Below are positions 23,923 through 35,877 of a stretch of 64,000 nt of DNA, piece by piece (within the stretch, counting starts at the first letter, position 1; each line of letters begins with the position of its first letter). Below the pieces are notes generated by a model. That model saw only the letters and a program-made list of their open reading frames with translations. It had not been told where the DNA came from and ran no database searches. The position numbers and the translations under genes were made by a program. Where the stretch lies: the NCBI GenBank assembly GCA_027579435.1, contig JANBPK010000943.1, positions 1-64,000 of the forward strand, in the 5' to 3' direction. This DNA is from Candolleomyces eurysporus. Taxonomy: Eukaryota > Basidiomycota > Agaricomycetes > Agaricales > Psathyrellaceae.

Positions 23923-25567
23923 TCACTCAGGCCTTCCAGTGATAACCGAAATGACAGACTTCGACCTCTGATTCTTCTCCCCAACGTGCAAGTCCTGGTT
24001 TTAGTGATTTGCATTAGTAACTCCTCAGGACTCGAAGGAATGTCACCGCGAGAGTGTACTCACAGCGCCAAGTAGACCTCTTTCTCTATCTCCTCCCCGT
24101 GAGCCATAATTGTAATCAGAATCGATAGAGGCCAATTCAGAGCCATCCGTCCTCGTCCGAGTCGCACCTGCCTGCAGAGACAAGCCTGGAGCACTGAATA
24201 TAGTATCCAGCACGGGCGTTGTGTTGGTTCGATCTGTGGTCATAACCTTGATGTCTTGGGAAGCCCTTCCGACGGATTCTTGGTACAAAATGCAGGACGC
24301 GGCTAGGCCCTAATAACTCGACATGATTAAGGAACCAGTGCTCGGAATACGGTTGGAGAGACCTACGGCCATTTGCGGTAGGAAACAGCGGACAACTTGC
24401 TAATAAACAGTCGTCAATGCCAGCCAAAGAAAAGTATTAGGGGTGACTCACAATGCGAAGCTGGAGGTCAATAAGTAGAAATATAGTGTAGATAACCGCG
24501 CCGTCAACGCTACACAGGGAAAACTTGGGTCAAACCGTTGTCATTTTCAACAAATTTGGGACGTACAACGCGCCAAGAAAGGTATAAGCTCGTGTTCTGA
24601 AAAGTGATCCATTCAGCCTCTTCAGTTCTCTCGACATCCAAAACGTTCTTCCGGCTGCCAACAAGAACATACTCAGGTTAGCGTAAAGGGATATGAATGG
24701 CTGTTAACCCCACATACCTATCAATCCTCCAAGGACAGCCATGAAACAAAATCTGAGAGATCTGTATATTTTGGTGTACAAGAGATCCAGAGATCCACTC
24801 CCTCGCCAATAAATGATGATGAAACCGTACGCTGTGTCCATGTCAGGGTCGTATCAGNAAAAAAAATAAGAGTGATTGTGCGGCCGACGTACTGGCTATG
24901 AAACAGACAGCGAACCAAGCCACAACAGCGACGTATCTCATCCTATTCCACAGTCGAAGGAACCTCCAGACCTAGGCGGCCTACCATTAGCATGGACCAC
25001 CGTTTTCGAATAGCGGGACTCACCACCAAAGATTGGATGACGGCTCTTCAAGCGAAACAGGAACCAACGCCGTTAAGTCCAACCGCAAAGAAGCAGCAGA
25101 GATCGGATGGAAAAGGACTCGACGCACGAGGTGATCATGCCGAGCGACAGGCGAATCCTCAGCAAATTCTCGGGGTATCCCAGAGTTTTGTCATCCTTGT
25201 CGGTAGCGCCTACGACCACGACGACCACGTCGAACACAGATGCGGCGCTCGCCACCGTATACATGAACACATTGAGCGTGAAAAGAGTCCAGACGTGGAC
25301 TGGTTTCAGTATAGCCGTGAAAGCCGCAGACCCGATGAACATTAAAGTGTAGAACCCTGGATTAAGGTTCAATTTCGACGAAACATATGGGCATTATTAT
25401 GAACGAACAGATCGACAGAGAGTGTGAGGGGTCAACAAACCGTGCAATATACACTGGACCTTCGAAATTCAAACATCATGGTGAGATCGTATCTGTGAAG
25501 TCAAAGCAGAGGTACCCACCATAGCCGAAGCCAGAATCATTCTTTCCTTGAATTCGTGCGTAGCCAT
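23923..25567 (-). pseudogene. Degenerate membrane-protein copy (unit C)
   Basis: Most 3' exons parallel the intact copy at 17178-18826: VWRFLRLWNRMRYVAVVAW, TYGFIIIYWRGSGSLDLL, AGRTFWMSRELKRL, VDGAVIYTIFLLIDLQLRI, QVVRCFLPQMA, GLAASCILYQESVGR and a last exon ending SVISVITGRPE. The 5' part is damaged: after ATG 25567 the frame meets a TGA where the other copies have a Gln codon (LLQC), and the next stretch differs in length by about 13 nt from unit A. An N in an A run (24858) lies inside an intron. A functional 5' end by another start cannot be excluded. Confidence 0.5.
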
Positions 25568-26950
25568 GACAGATCCCATTCGCCCTGGTGCAGTTCCTCA
25601 AACGAGCGTCTAAACGCCACAAAGTCGAATCGAATCGATATACAGGCACGGGCACAGGGACCTCAATCGCGAGTGGTACGCAGATCAGCGAGGAGAACTT
25701 GGGGGCCAAGGGGCCAAGACAAACAGGTGAAAATCGAAGTAACTCACCGTATATATGTCGTTGCCCAGACGCATGCATGCTGCATGTTTCTGGATCAAGA
25801 TCGCATGTAATTGTCCCCCTATATCAGGGTCCAAAGGAAGGAAGGGGAGGCGAGAGTGACCAACGAGAAGAGTCACAGACACGAAGCAACGACTTTCATT
25901 TTGAGATTGATAAAACAGGGATAAAAACTCAGCGAAGCACAGGGCGTATACCTGCAGGCCAGCATGAACTGATGGGTGCTTCGGTTTACAAGTACGGACC
26001 CTGGCATCTCCCCTGATTTGAGTACGGCATCCCAATTCAATGATCCCATTCCGATGAATACAACCAGACCAGAAAGGAGACGGACACAACACCAGATGCT
26101 CAATATCAAACGGCAAGGCACCGATGGCATCATAATCGGAGAAATCGTGCCGGTCAATTTAAAACGCCATGAAAAAACAACCTCCTACCTTACCTGAATT
26201 GCCTATTCAGCAAGCAAGCGGCGCGAGTTGCGGGAACTATGTTGCAGTTTCAAAATTCCCCGGCCACGCACGGCAGGGTTCAGAAATGGCCGTCGTTCGA
26301 CTCCGTCTTTGTCGCCAGCGGTTAACTCCGTCAAAACAGACATAACTAGAATCATGGTCGTAGCCTCGGGATCATGGTTTCCGCCCAAGTGTCTCCAGGG
26401 CACCGGAAAGTTCCCGTCCTCCATCGAAGTGCTCCTCCTTAGCACTGGAGAGGGACTTCCGGCAACGCCGATCAAGGTAAAGACAGCAAGCCCGGATGAT
26501 TGCGCCGTGGTCAGCTGTAGGAAAGAATTAAATCATCTGGACAAACCGAGTAGTGTCCTCCATTGAGGACAGGTTGCCGTCTTCGTCAAGCACATGGCAA
26601 AGGGGAAACTCGCGGGACGCCGGCTTAACAACGCAGCAGCCACGTTGTGAATCTAGTTACCGAAGATCCTCCCAGAACTCAAAAACGTGCCAATTCAAAG
26701 GGTCGCAGTGAGTGAACGCAAGGCAGCTGCAGCCACATACGACAACCAAATCGCCAACCACCTGAGACAAATGACGATAGCGGGAAGAAAGGAGGGTCTA
26801 GACTACCGTACAATTAGCTGCGTTCCGCTTTGTCGGTTTAACATCTACACATCAGGCTAGAGGGCATCGTGAGCGTCGCAATGAGCGTATGGAAAACGAC
26901 GTACCAGACTATCACCAATCCCGGGGGCATCGGAAATTTCACCGCGAAGG

Positions 26951-29417
26951 TGAAAAAAAATTAAAAAATTGGGTTGGAAAATTGGGCAGAACCCAAAAAT
27001 TCCTCAACACACTCTCGAGCCTGGAGGCTCCCCCTCTTTCAGACGACGCGTTAACTCTGCCGCTTGCTCCAGCGGTAATCAACTACGACCACGAGGGATC
27101 ACAGTCTTTCGCTCCACACCACGCCAAGGAAGTGAACCCGAGATGCACGACACCTTCGAGAACCCTAGCCAAGGATCTATTGAGTGCCCGATGCTCGCTT
27201 CATCCCACAACAACACCAAAGATCATATCCCCGTAGTCTTGTACGGACCCGCCTCCGGCGAGCGCAAACGACCTTCTACTCACATCGAACCTTGCACTCG
27301 TCCTATCCGTACCAATCGTCTACCTTCCACAATCCAGCAAAGTCTGCCGACAAAGATCACATGCGGCATAGCCGAAGCGTTGCTATAGCGTCCAACCGTG
27401 CCCTCGAGAACGAATCTCTGCTACCAATCCCGAAGCATCTGCAGCCGCACCAGAAGGAAAAGCAACCGGCGTATGAACCTTCGACCTCCACCGACGGACC
27501 GCCTAATCGCGAAAGATAGCGATGCAGTAGAGAAACAGGGGTCGTCATGTAAAGCGGAAACGAGTGAAAGGAAGAAAAGCGTCGTGGTATGGAGGCAGGT
27601 ATAGATTGCGGGAGTAATGGCTTCGATATGAGCGGAAATCCGGTCTTTGCAGCGTGAGGAACATCGATAGGAAATATCCCAGCATCCAGTTCCGCAGCCC
27701 AAGATGTCGGGATCACAGGTTCAGCATCCAGGAAGAATGATATGAGCAGACGGAGCGAATAACGCCTATAGAAGCCATCCTTTCAAACTGAAAGGGCTGG
27801 AAACGGGGGTTGCTTGAGGTGGGTCCTGCCTTGTAAAGAGCCGAGCCGTGGCAGTTCCACAATTACTTCCACGCTGTAGAGACGACCAGCGCAGCACTAT
27901 CCTGTGTGTCCCATCAAAGCCCAGCCGAAACCCACAGGAGTCGTGATTCCCAATTGCCGTTACCAACGTAGCCGGCCAATCTATTGCGTACCGACGCTTT
28001 TGTAACACCGAAAACAAATGGCAGCAGCTATGCGAACAAAGCCGAACGTGCCAAATGCGGGCATTACCTGGCGAAGAGAAAGGCAAGAATCGCCAGGGTT
28101 TGGACAGTGTCCAGAGGAGAGAGTCATAAGACCCAGGTTCCGTTTATCCGTTCGGAGTGTACGATGAAGTGGAACGGGGACGTGCTATAGTGATATCCTG
28201 CGTGAATGACAGGGAACAAAAGAGCACAAATGGGAACGAGCGATTATGACACTTGAAAGCGTCTGTGCGGTGCTCGTGTATGCACAATTGCGTCCGTGGA
28301 CGTGGACGGTGCGTGACCTGCTCGTCGACTAGAAACCTCTCAAGCGCTCCACGACACCTCTCTAGTGCCCTGTCGTACTAGTTCTGAGACCCAGCTGTCG
28401 ACTCTGCACGTTTCCGGTAGCGCCTTCCCTAATGAGAGCAACCATGTCCGTCCGCAGTAAGACAACGCGAAGTTGTTTGTACGGGTTGTGCGGGTGAAAG
28501 ACAGAGGCTCTAATCAGGGGTCCCGAGGCGACACATGTGAGAGCCTGTACGGAGCTGAAACACATCTTCTAGTATTGATCAATCAGAGCACTTTCCGGAG
28601 AGGCAAAAATGAAAGGTTCCAGCAAAGTCCTCGCAGGCAAATTTTCCTTTGTCCACAGGGCAATCTGGCATCGTGCCTAGAGTTCAGCCATGCCACAGAA
28701 TATCGCTTGAGCTCTCCACCATCCGAGCTAAAGCAGCGTCCGACATTCCCGTGTAAAGTGAGGATATCCCGGCACCTCTAGTAACTTAGGGTTAGATGAC
28801 ACCCGGAGGTGAATCATGTTGGCTGGAGTTGGCGGGCAAAGGGGGCTCCTGAGAGAAGCTGAAGAGCAGGGCGTCCCGGAGCGTAGAAGGCGGATAGACG
28901 CAGCGAAGGCAGTGTGCAGCGGGGAGGAGGGGTTAGTGGAGGTATGAAAGAAAGAAAGAATCCAGCGAGGCGTGGCCAAAGAGCGCGTCGCAGAGCCAAA
29001 CAACGCGACAACAACGCCATCCTCGGAGCAAATACAGCCAAACAAATGCTACCATGTTTCACCCGTGTAGTCCAAATGAGAGACCAGACAAAAGCCACGC
29101 CCATGACCGTTTCGTCTTGAGCTTAGAATTTTGCTCGTGCCCAACAGCTATTCAGGGGTCTGGTGCTTCTGCTCGGTCCCCTTGCCTAGAAACATGCTAT
29201 GTCCACCTTCGGCAAAGGACGAAGGAATGGACCAGCGACCTAAACTTGTCGTGATCGTCGCGCCTCAGCTTCAAAATATCAATAAATCATCGCAGTGAGT
29301 CGCTATTTAATATTTCATTTCGAAGTTACATAAAGCAATCCTTGATTCCATTCTGTGTACCGACGCAGTATTCGATTCGCAAACATCATTCTTCATATGT
29401 GCCGGGTATATCCGACT
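26951..29417. other. Long stretch without a convincing gene
   Basis: About 2.5 kb. Open frames (26889-27236, 27184-27519, 27357-27716 minus, 27766-28086 minus, 28728-29045 minus) are short, overlap on both strands and show no conserved motif or coherent splice structure. It may be decayed repeat sequence. Confidence 0.3.
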
Positions 29418-31807
29418 TCAAACGCCTAGATGAATAAACGGTGCCCATCTCATGAACTGTTCTTCCCCTACGCTTTGCCGAAGCAATCGCGTCGCATGGT
29501 GAAGAGCCAGCCCAGCACCGGTTCGGTTAACCACCCCGTCGTCGAACAGGCGTCTATACACTTCCTTTGCAACCACAGGGGCATCTTGATCGCGCACCGA
29601 CCAGGTCGTCGCAATAACACTTCGGTATCCCGCAACCAGCATACCCGCTGCAAGGTGAACGCCCTCCTCTGACACGTCGAAGTCTCCAGCAGCCGTTTGG
29701 CATGCAGATAAGAATGCGAGCTCGCCTTCCGCGGACGCGTTGGCGGATATGTCGGCAAGAGAAAGTGTCTCGCCGTTGTCGAGCAGAAAGGCGCTTTCGC
29801 TGGTATTGAGTGGATATTGTCGCGCGTGACATGCGAGGTGAATCCATGTGCTTGACCCCATAGCCCCGATAACCTTCTCCCTTGTTGCCTCCTCTCCGTT
29901 CAGCCATTGCACGGGAACGGCTTTGCCGACTACGTCGACAAGTGCCTTGACCTCTTCAACCGTCTTGGTGATGGGTGTTTTACCACCCTTATTTGGCTGG
30001 CTCACAGCCAAGATGCCTTTGAATGGCTCTGGCTTACCGCTAGAGAGTGCGACGTTGGCGTTTGCGAGAATGGATAATGTGGGCACGTATGACGAGGCGA
30101 CGTATTCGTATGTCTTCGTCCCTTTCTCTCGAGTGTCATATAGACCAGCGGCGTGCAAAGGGAAGAAAGAAGTAGGACCAGTTGGGCACCAAGTCAAGCG
30201 ANGGGGGGTCGAGATCGGCACTCTCAATAGGCTACAGCGGCCAAATCATGGTAACATCTAGTGAGTCTATCGTTTGCCGTTATCAGAAAGTTCATCACTT
30301 ACCTCGAGCCCCATTTCATCGAATATTGGCTTCACGACAACTTTCCAGAGGACAGACAAGACTTTGTGGATGTCTGATAAGCGAGGTACTGTGGTTGACC
30401 CGCGATCGTCGGAAACTTCAGTTTCATCCCCCCGGGAACGGAAGTGATCCGACTGCAGACCTCCGCGAAACTTGGATTGCAGCGTGGCAGCCAATTCCTC
30501 CGTGACGGCTTCTAACCTAATGCACTTGTTCCGGTCCACATCGAAAAGGATGAGAGCATTGCACTGAGAACCCCAGAGGCTTATCATCACCACTGGGTTT
30601 GTTTGAGCCGCTCGGGCAATATGGCTGAACGAGTATGGGTGAAAGAGATCCTTGTAGACGGGGTTCCTCTGCACTTCCATTCGAATCTTCAGCCATTCCT
30701 GTACAAGGAAATATGCTAGCTGCTCTGGGTGTGGAATAGTCTTGCCATCATCGGCAACGACGTCGACATAGATGCACAAACCCAGGAATGCGAGCACAAT
30801 GTTCTCCATTCTCCTCTCTGATTCCACCTGCACGCCCTTTACACGCATGGCCTCCATCGGGGCGGGGGCCCGGAGATTGAGCTGGCCCCAAACGAGCATG
30901 AGGCATTGCTCAAGCCACTCCACACCTTGTTTGAAGAATCCTTTCTCCATAGCCAAAGCTGCTGCGCGACGGCCCACCACCGAGCTCAGCGGAACTTCGA
31001 CAAGTCTTTGCATCAAGACCGCCATTACTTGAACAATGAACGGTATGACACCATCCTTGATGAACATTAGGGCACTGAGTTGACTGAAGGGATGCATTTT
31101 GGAAATAGGTTCAATGAGCGCGTCGAGCGGGAGGATTTCCCTCATCGACCTGGAAGAGATCGGTTGTTTAGAAGGCCCGGCGATCGACAGGTTCAAGGAC
31201 CCCACCTTAGGGTGTTGCGATACATGTCCCTCCCTTGCTCACGATACGACGAATTTTGTGTTACTCCGAATGCTGTAGAGAGCGTACTCGCCATGATAAC
31301 GGCTGAGACGAACCCAGTGAGCTTATCCGCCCCAGGGTCGGTTGGGACAGACTCCTCCAATTTCAACTGTTCGAGGAGCTCAAGAACTTGATGGTCAGGC
31401 CATCGACTGGACAGGACGGTGCTCCACAGTGTAGCCGTATGACCTATCTGGGCGCAGTACTTGATTTTGGTGTCGAGGGAGGGAGGGGAAGTGTTAACGG
31501 CTTGACGAAGGAGGAAGAGGGCGCGAGACAGGGTGAGGTGCAGCCGTAATAAGGTCTCTTTCGATCCTGATGAGACTTGAATCTCGACTCGGCGACAGAG
31601 CGTGAGGGTGAGGTGGAAAAGTAGGTGATGTCGTTCAGAATCATCTTCAGCACTGGCGTCGATCAAGGACTGGAGAAGAGAAACGGCCTCGTCAGAGTGT
31701 TGTATATTTCCGGTCTTCTCGAATTCATCCGTCAATTCGCTCGCTCGTGCGGTGCCACCGACAATGTTGAGCGGTCTTTCTTCTGTCGAGTTGTCGTTTA
31801 TCTCCAC
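29418..31807 (-). CDS. CHAT-domain protease with TPR-like N-terminus
   Basis: Caspase-like cysteine peptidase (CHAT family, clan CD). Exons 31807-31206, 31149-30303 and 30231-29418; ignoring the N at 30202 they sum to 2262 nt, 753 residues. The joins give NTLR-SMREILPLD and DEMGLE-PIESADLDPP-RLTW. The first about 480 residues are helical and TPR-like (SDEAVSLLQSLIDAS, LTLSRALFLLRQAV). The CHAT domain begins near WCPTGPTSFFPLHAAGLYD and holds the expected dyad: His in IHLACHARQ and Cys in FLSACQTAAGD, followed by GYRSVIATTWSVRD. In Agaricomycetes CHAT proteins are numerous; related bacterial and fungal members act as proteases in cell-death systems, so a similar role is inference. It is head-to-head with a caspase-like gene remnant. 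The N next to a run of six G breaks the deposited frame in the exon 3 start. Confidence 0.85.
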
Positions 31808-32044
31808 TTCGTCTGCGGCGGAGGTTGGTGTAACGGTGGCGGTGGCGGGATTTAGCGCGGTCGAAAGACTGGTGGAAGCGGAAGCGTGGCATGTTCAGAA
31901 GCGCTCACGACGATCAATAGGTCCAAAACACATACCAGCCCTTCTCCGTGCCACCATACACTCGCATTGTAAATACTGCGGTGTTCTCGATAAGTTTGGC
32001 AAAGCCAAGGGTTCCAATGTTGATAGTAGCCATGGTGCAGCTCG

Positions 32045-33782
32045 GTGAAGCTTTGCGGGCCCTCCATCTCTTGTACTGGGCGATCTGGCGCTAAAGATCT
32101 CGTAACTCCAGGCCCCATTCGTACTCGCAAGCATCGGGGTGACGAAACTCTCACTTCCAGAGGTGTCAAACTTCCTCCAGACTATAAAATCCCTCAACAT
32201 GTGCTGCAGTCAGAGTTCGAGGAACGGGGTAGTTCCATGACCCCTGGTTATGAAAACACAGGCTTGAGGTCTCATGTCTTGCTGGCTGCCTGTAAGCACG
32301 ACCAATTAGCCCACGAGCGAAATGGTCGCGGCGCCTTCACCTCAGCTCTTTTGAACTTGCTGGAAGAAGACGGTATCGACAAACTCACATATGGGGACGT
32401 CGTAGCACGTTTACCTGATCTTCCCGAGTACGTTTGCTGGGTGCCCTCCTCCAACACGTTTCGGATCGTTGAAATGATTTTTCTCCAGACAAAACCCGCA
32501 ATGCGAAGGGGTGAATCGAAACCGCATCCTTTTTAATGCCAAAGTTTCCACTCCCTCTCGTACCCCTGTATCGTATTCAAAGCAATCAAGGCGGATACCA
32601 GTTGGAAGCAGGCGAAGCCCACGCCATTACCGAAGGAGTGGAGTTCGCTATCTATCTCGATAAAACCCTCTCCGACTCTCCCATCGCTTCCGTCACTGTT
32701 GTCAAAACGATGACTTTCACCAGCAAATGTTCTCTGGTCGACAACAGTACTCCCTCCCCTCTCCCTGAATCTGCATTCGCACTCCAGACACACGTCGGGA
32801 ACGGACAAGATATCCGGCTTTTTGTCCCCCTCGACGCGGCATTCATCGACCTTTTCCTGCTTCTAGGCAAGGAGATGCAGCGTACCAATCCCAATAACCG
32901 GTCTTTCCGCCTCGTTGATAGCATTGCCGACAAGCCAGATCTTGCCATCACCGTTACACCCGACGGTCTAGTCCGGTTCCATGTCATGGAAGAGATACGC
33001 AAGCAATACGGCTTGGAGCGTCTACCGTTCGATGACATCCGGGTTGAGGATACAGAGTATCTGTTCTCCATTTTGTGCAGTGCTGCCGACTTCTATTGGA
33101 ATTTGCACCACTCAAACAAGACGAAACCGGATACTTTAGCTCAGAATATCACTGTCGAGTGTTTCGAAGTCGTGCCATCTGGAGGGTTTACCGAGGACCT
33201 GGAGGATATTCTATTCGCCAAACCGGGAAGCGACAACTTGAATGTCGACGGAACGATTATTATCGACGTCGACGAGGATGCCAAGTACGGATACAAGATC
33301 ACGAACGCATCCGGGACCCCCTTGTATGCCGCTTTATTCTATCTTGATGTTAGTGACATGAGTATCGGTAAGTTCATCTATTTATCATTCGTGGGTCCAA
33401 GCGAGCAACTAATTCGATTTGTTTTCGATCAAAGTAAATTACTACTCTCCAGGGATAGCTGCTCGCGGGAATGTTGATTTCTCCATCCCAGCGAAGAAAT
33501 CCTTGACCATCGGGTTTGGCGATAGCGGCACACCTCCTTACAAGTACTTCCTCAGAGAAAATCAGACGGTCGAGGTCGGATTTTTAAAACTCTGCCTTTC
33601 GACAGAATGGATCGACTATAACAGCGTTACTCAGGGTTCTCCGTTTCAAACGGATAGTACCTTGCGTGGCATCAGGCAAGCCACAACCTCACGAAAGAAG
33701 AGGTCGCTGTGGGATACTATCATCATCCCTGTGGTTCAGAAGCNGGGGGGCAAAGTCGTTCGGTTATGGAGACAGTGAATAA
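32045..33782 (+). pseudogene. Truncated caspase-like (C14) gene
   Basis: From about 32159 the frame reads RGVKLPPDYKIPQHV and GLRSHVLLAACKHDQLAHE, then NGRGAFTSALLNLLEEDG and LTYGDVVARLPDLPE, the C-terminal part of a fungal caspase (C14) domain. An intron at 32428-32488 joins LPE to QNPQCEGVNRNRILFNAK. The frame then shifts by one at AAAGTTT (about 32542-32548); dropping one base restores VPLPLVPLYRI and the long C-terminal region (YQLEAGEAHAITEGVEF). A second intron at 33368-33434 joins SDMSI to VNYYSPG. The part with the catalytic His and Cys is missing: only about 240 bp separate this from the CHAT gene start, and just DSSHGAAR-like sequence near 32022 recalls the usual cysteine motif. The frameshift may be an assembly error; the missing head looks real. 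The C-terminus depends on N 33744 (stop at 33778 with it, 33782 without). Confidence 0.6.
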
Positions 33783-33888
33783 TTGGTAGGAGTTAGTCGA
33801 GGTAGAATCTGCTACAGTATGTACATGGATATATGGCTGGCCGAACGTGACTGGTTCCCATCTCATTTCTCATGTACTCGACAAAACT

Positions 33889-35455
33889 TCAAGAACTGTC
33901 CTGCAGGGCCCTCACATAGAGCTCCATTTCCTCAATCAAATTCTGTAAAATACTTGCCTCCCATCCGCCATACATCATCCCGACGTAGAACATCGTGGTC
34001 CCCAGCCATGTTGCTAAAGCACCGACAAACACGAACACAGGAGTAAGAAAGCCCTTCGGGGACCACCCCGTTCCGACGAGTAAACCGACAAGGGCAACTA
34101 CACAGCCAGCGTATATGCGAAGCTCTTGTCGGGAACGTACTCTGGAAAGGCGAAGTCGGGTTTTGAGGGCATCAAGCATAGCTAGGGCATTCGCTGCGCT
34201 GAGATGCGACTTGGCGTTTGTGGTCAGAGCCGTGGAAGGAAGAGTTGGGACGTCTGTGTGATCAATCAGTGTAGGATTGGGGGAACCAGGGTCCTGTGGC
34301 TCTGAACCCTCAATTTCGAATAGCGCCTCCACCCCGAAATGGTCAGAGTACGAGAAGGACCGGCCTGGAATGTATTCGGTGAGTACTACCCGAGCATCTT
34401 TGTGAATGAGCCGAAGTGGCAGAGGGGATGCCGTAGGGTGCCACGGGTTCCTGAAGAGGATGTAGTCGAGGCGTTTGCCCTGTGGAATAGTCGTGCCTCG
34501 GGTGCAGAATGAGTTTAGAGAGGAGTCGTAAGTCAAACCGTACGTAGACAGTGCATCTTCTGGGCTCATGGACTTTCTGGATTCCTCCGCGCTGGGAGCG
34601 TGAAGAGAACCCCATGTATCGATGAGACCGGCGTGGTCGCGGACTACGGTCATGGGCAATGTATAGGGCTCACTATTGAAATCTCCGGCCTGTATGAGCA
34701 GACATGTGAGTGTAAATATTGTGTTTTCATTAGCCATCGAAAACGAACCGCGATGACGTGACGCCCACTTTCTGCAGATTGCTTGACGAGTTTCGCGAAC
34801 TCCCAGGCATTGACAAGTCGGTGACTACGCTGGTGTTCTGGTCCGTCATCACCACCTTCAGAGAAGAACTACGTACACAGACATCAGAATACGATCAGGT
34901 GCTCAAGAAAGATACTGGACGTACATGAGTGTTGAAGATTTCGAGCTCTCCTAGCGTCGGATGTGTAATGAGCACAACTGCAGCACCTTTGCCGGCAAAC
35001 CAGTCTGCCCCCTTCAGATCAAGAGGTGAACCATTCAGGGAGTAAGCTTGAATGGTAGCCGAGATGATAGAAAATCGAGAGAATATGGCCAGACCTCTCC
35101 CAACAGCACCACTTCGAATATGTGAGGATCAAAATTAGCGCCTGAACAATGAAGTCGCTGGAAGGCACACACCCATGGAATTGCTTGGAAAAGGGAAGGT
35201 TAGTCAGCACAGAGTCTCTTATGACCTCAAAATCCCTCTCCACAAATAGCTCTTGCAGACAGACGATATCATAGGGCGAGGTAGACAGAAAGCTGGCTAT
35301 TGCGTTGATTCGTTCTACTCTCTGCTGTGTGATGTACTTCAAACCCCTGGTGGTGTCGTTAGAGCCTGTCGTTAGTTTTATGGGTATATAACTCGCCAAC
35401 AGTTGAGTGTAAATACTCGAATGTGTCGAATGTGTTTGGAACTAGAACTAGACAT
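33889..35455 (-). CDS. ISC1: Neutral sphingomyelinase / inositol phosphosphingolipid phospholipase C
   Basis: Hydrolyses sphingolipid head groups to release ceramide; endonuclease/exonuclease/phosphatase fold, membrane-bound. Exons 35455-35397, 35346-35173, 35111-34925, 34868-34749 and 34689-33889 total 1341 nt, 446 residues. Motifs seen: TLNCWGLKY at the first junction, DIVCLQEL (metal-binding Glu), GRGLAIFSRF, TLGELEIFNTH (His), AGDFNSEP (DxN), and SYSDHFGVEA (DH). Two C-terminal hydrophobic helices (IYAGCVVALVGLLVG and FVFVGALATWLGTTMFYVG) match the membrane anchor of ISC1. The first intron uses a GC donor (TG|GCGAGT at 35396) with AG acceptor at 35348-35347; only this junction gives NCWGL in frame. 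The 3' end converges with the caspase-like remnant, 107 bp away. Confidence 0.9.
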
Positions 35456-35724
35456 TAGACATTGGGCCAGAGGTTGACCCAGGATGACGTTCGCAGCAAC
35501 CTGCAGACAACAGGGCGTGTCTTGTTGTGTTAGTGTTGACAGCCCCATTTGGCAGGTGACTCCTAAATCGTTACGGCGATTCATTCGAACAATCCACCGG
35601 GTCATTTATGAATGCAGGAAAGTCGTGTCCTTAGTGCCAAATCAAAGTACAATTCACCTCGAGGGTTGGTGTTTAGAGACTGCTTAGGAGAGTCGGAAGC
35701 TCGGGCAAAGGTAGTATCGTTATA

Positions 35725-35877
35725 TTATATATAGCCTTCGGGTATGTACTGCGCGATAGCCGGCTGTCCACCCGGCCGAAACTGGCGCATGAATGGTCCT
35801 CCTACCTTCATCTTCATGCCTCTTGGGCCTTGGCCCTGGCTCAGTAAAACCGCGTTGATATCCTCGTCCGAAGGCAT
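35725..35877 (-). CDS. Possible small protein, 50 residues
   Basis: ATG at 35877 in a fair context (AACCATGC), stop TAA at 35727-35725. The peptide starts MPSDEDINAVLLSQGQGPRG and is rich in Gly, Pro and Gln with a basic centre. It lies about 270 bp upstream of the ISC1-like start. I do not recognise it; it may be the first exon of something longer, or chance. Confidence 0.25.
   Translation of the reverse strand: MPSDEDINAVLLSQGQGPRGMKMKVGGPFMRQFRPGGQPAIAQYIPEGYI

Larger units (their letters stand above)
23160..26950. repeat. Tandem unit C
   Basis: Third copy of the unit described at 16200-20180, about as long as unit A, with the membrane-protein gene at 23923-25567 and the 3' neighbouring fragment at 23528-23821. 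Confidence 0.55.

Noticed and set aside
31752..32048. Catalytic head of the caspase-like gene
   Set aside because: The frame shows only a loose DSSHGAAR match to the usual cysteine motif and overlaps the CHAT start region; not convincing.
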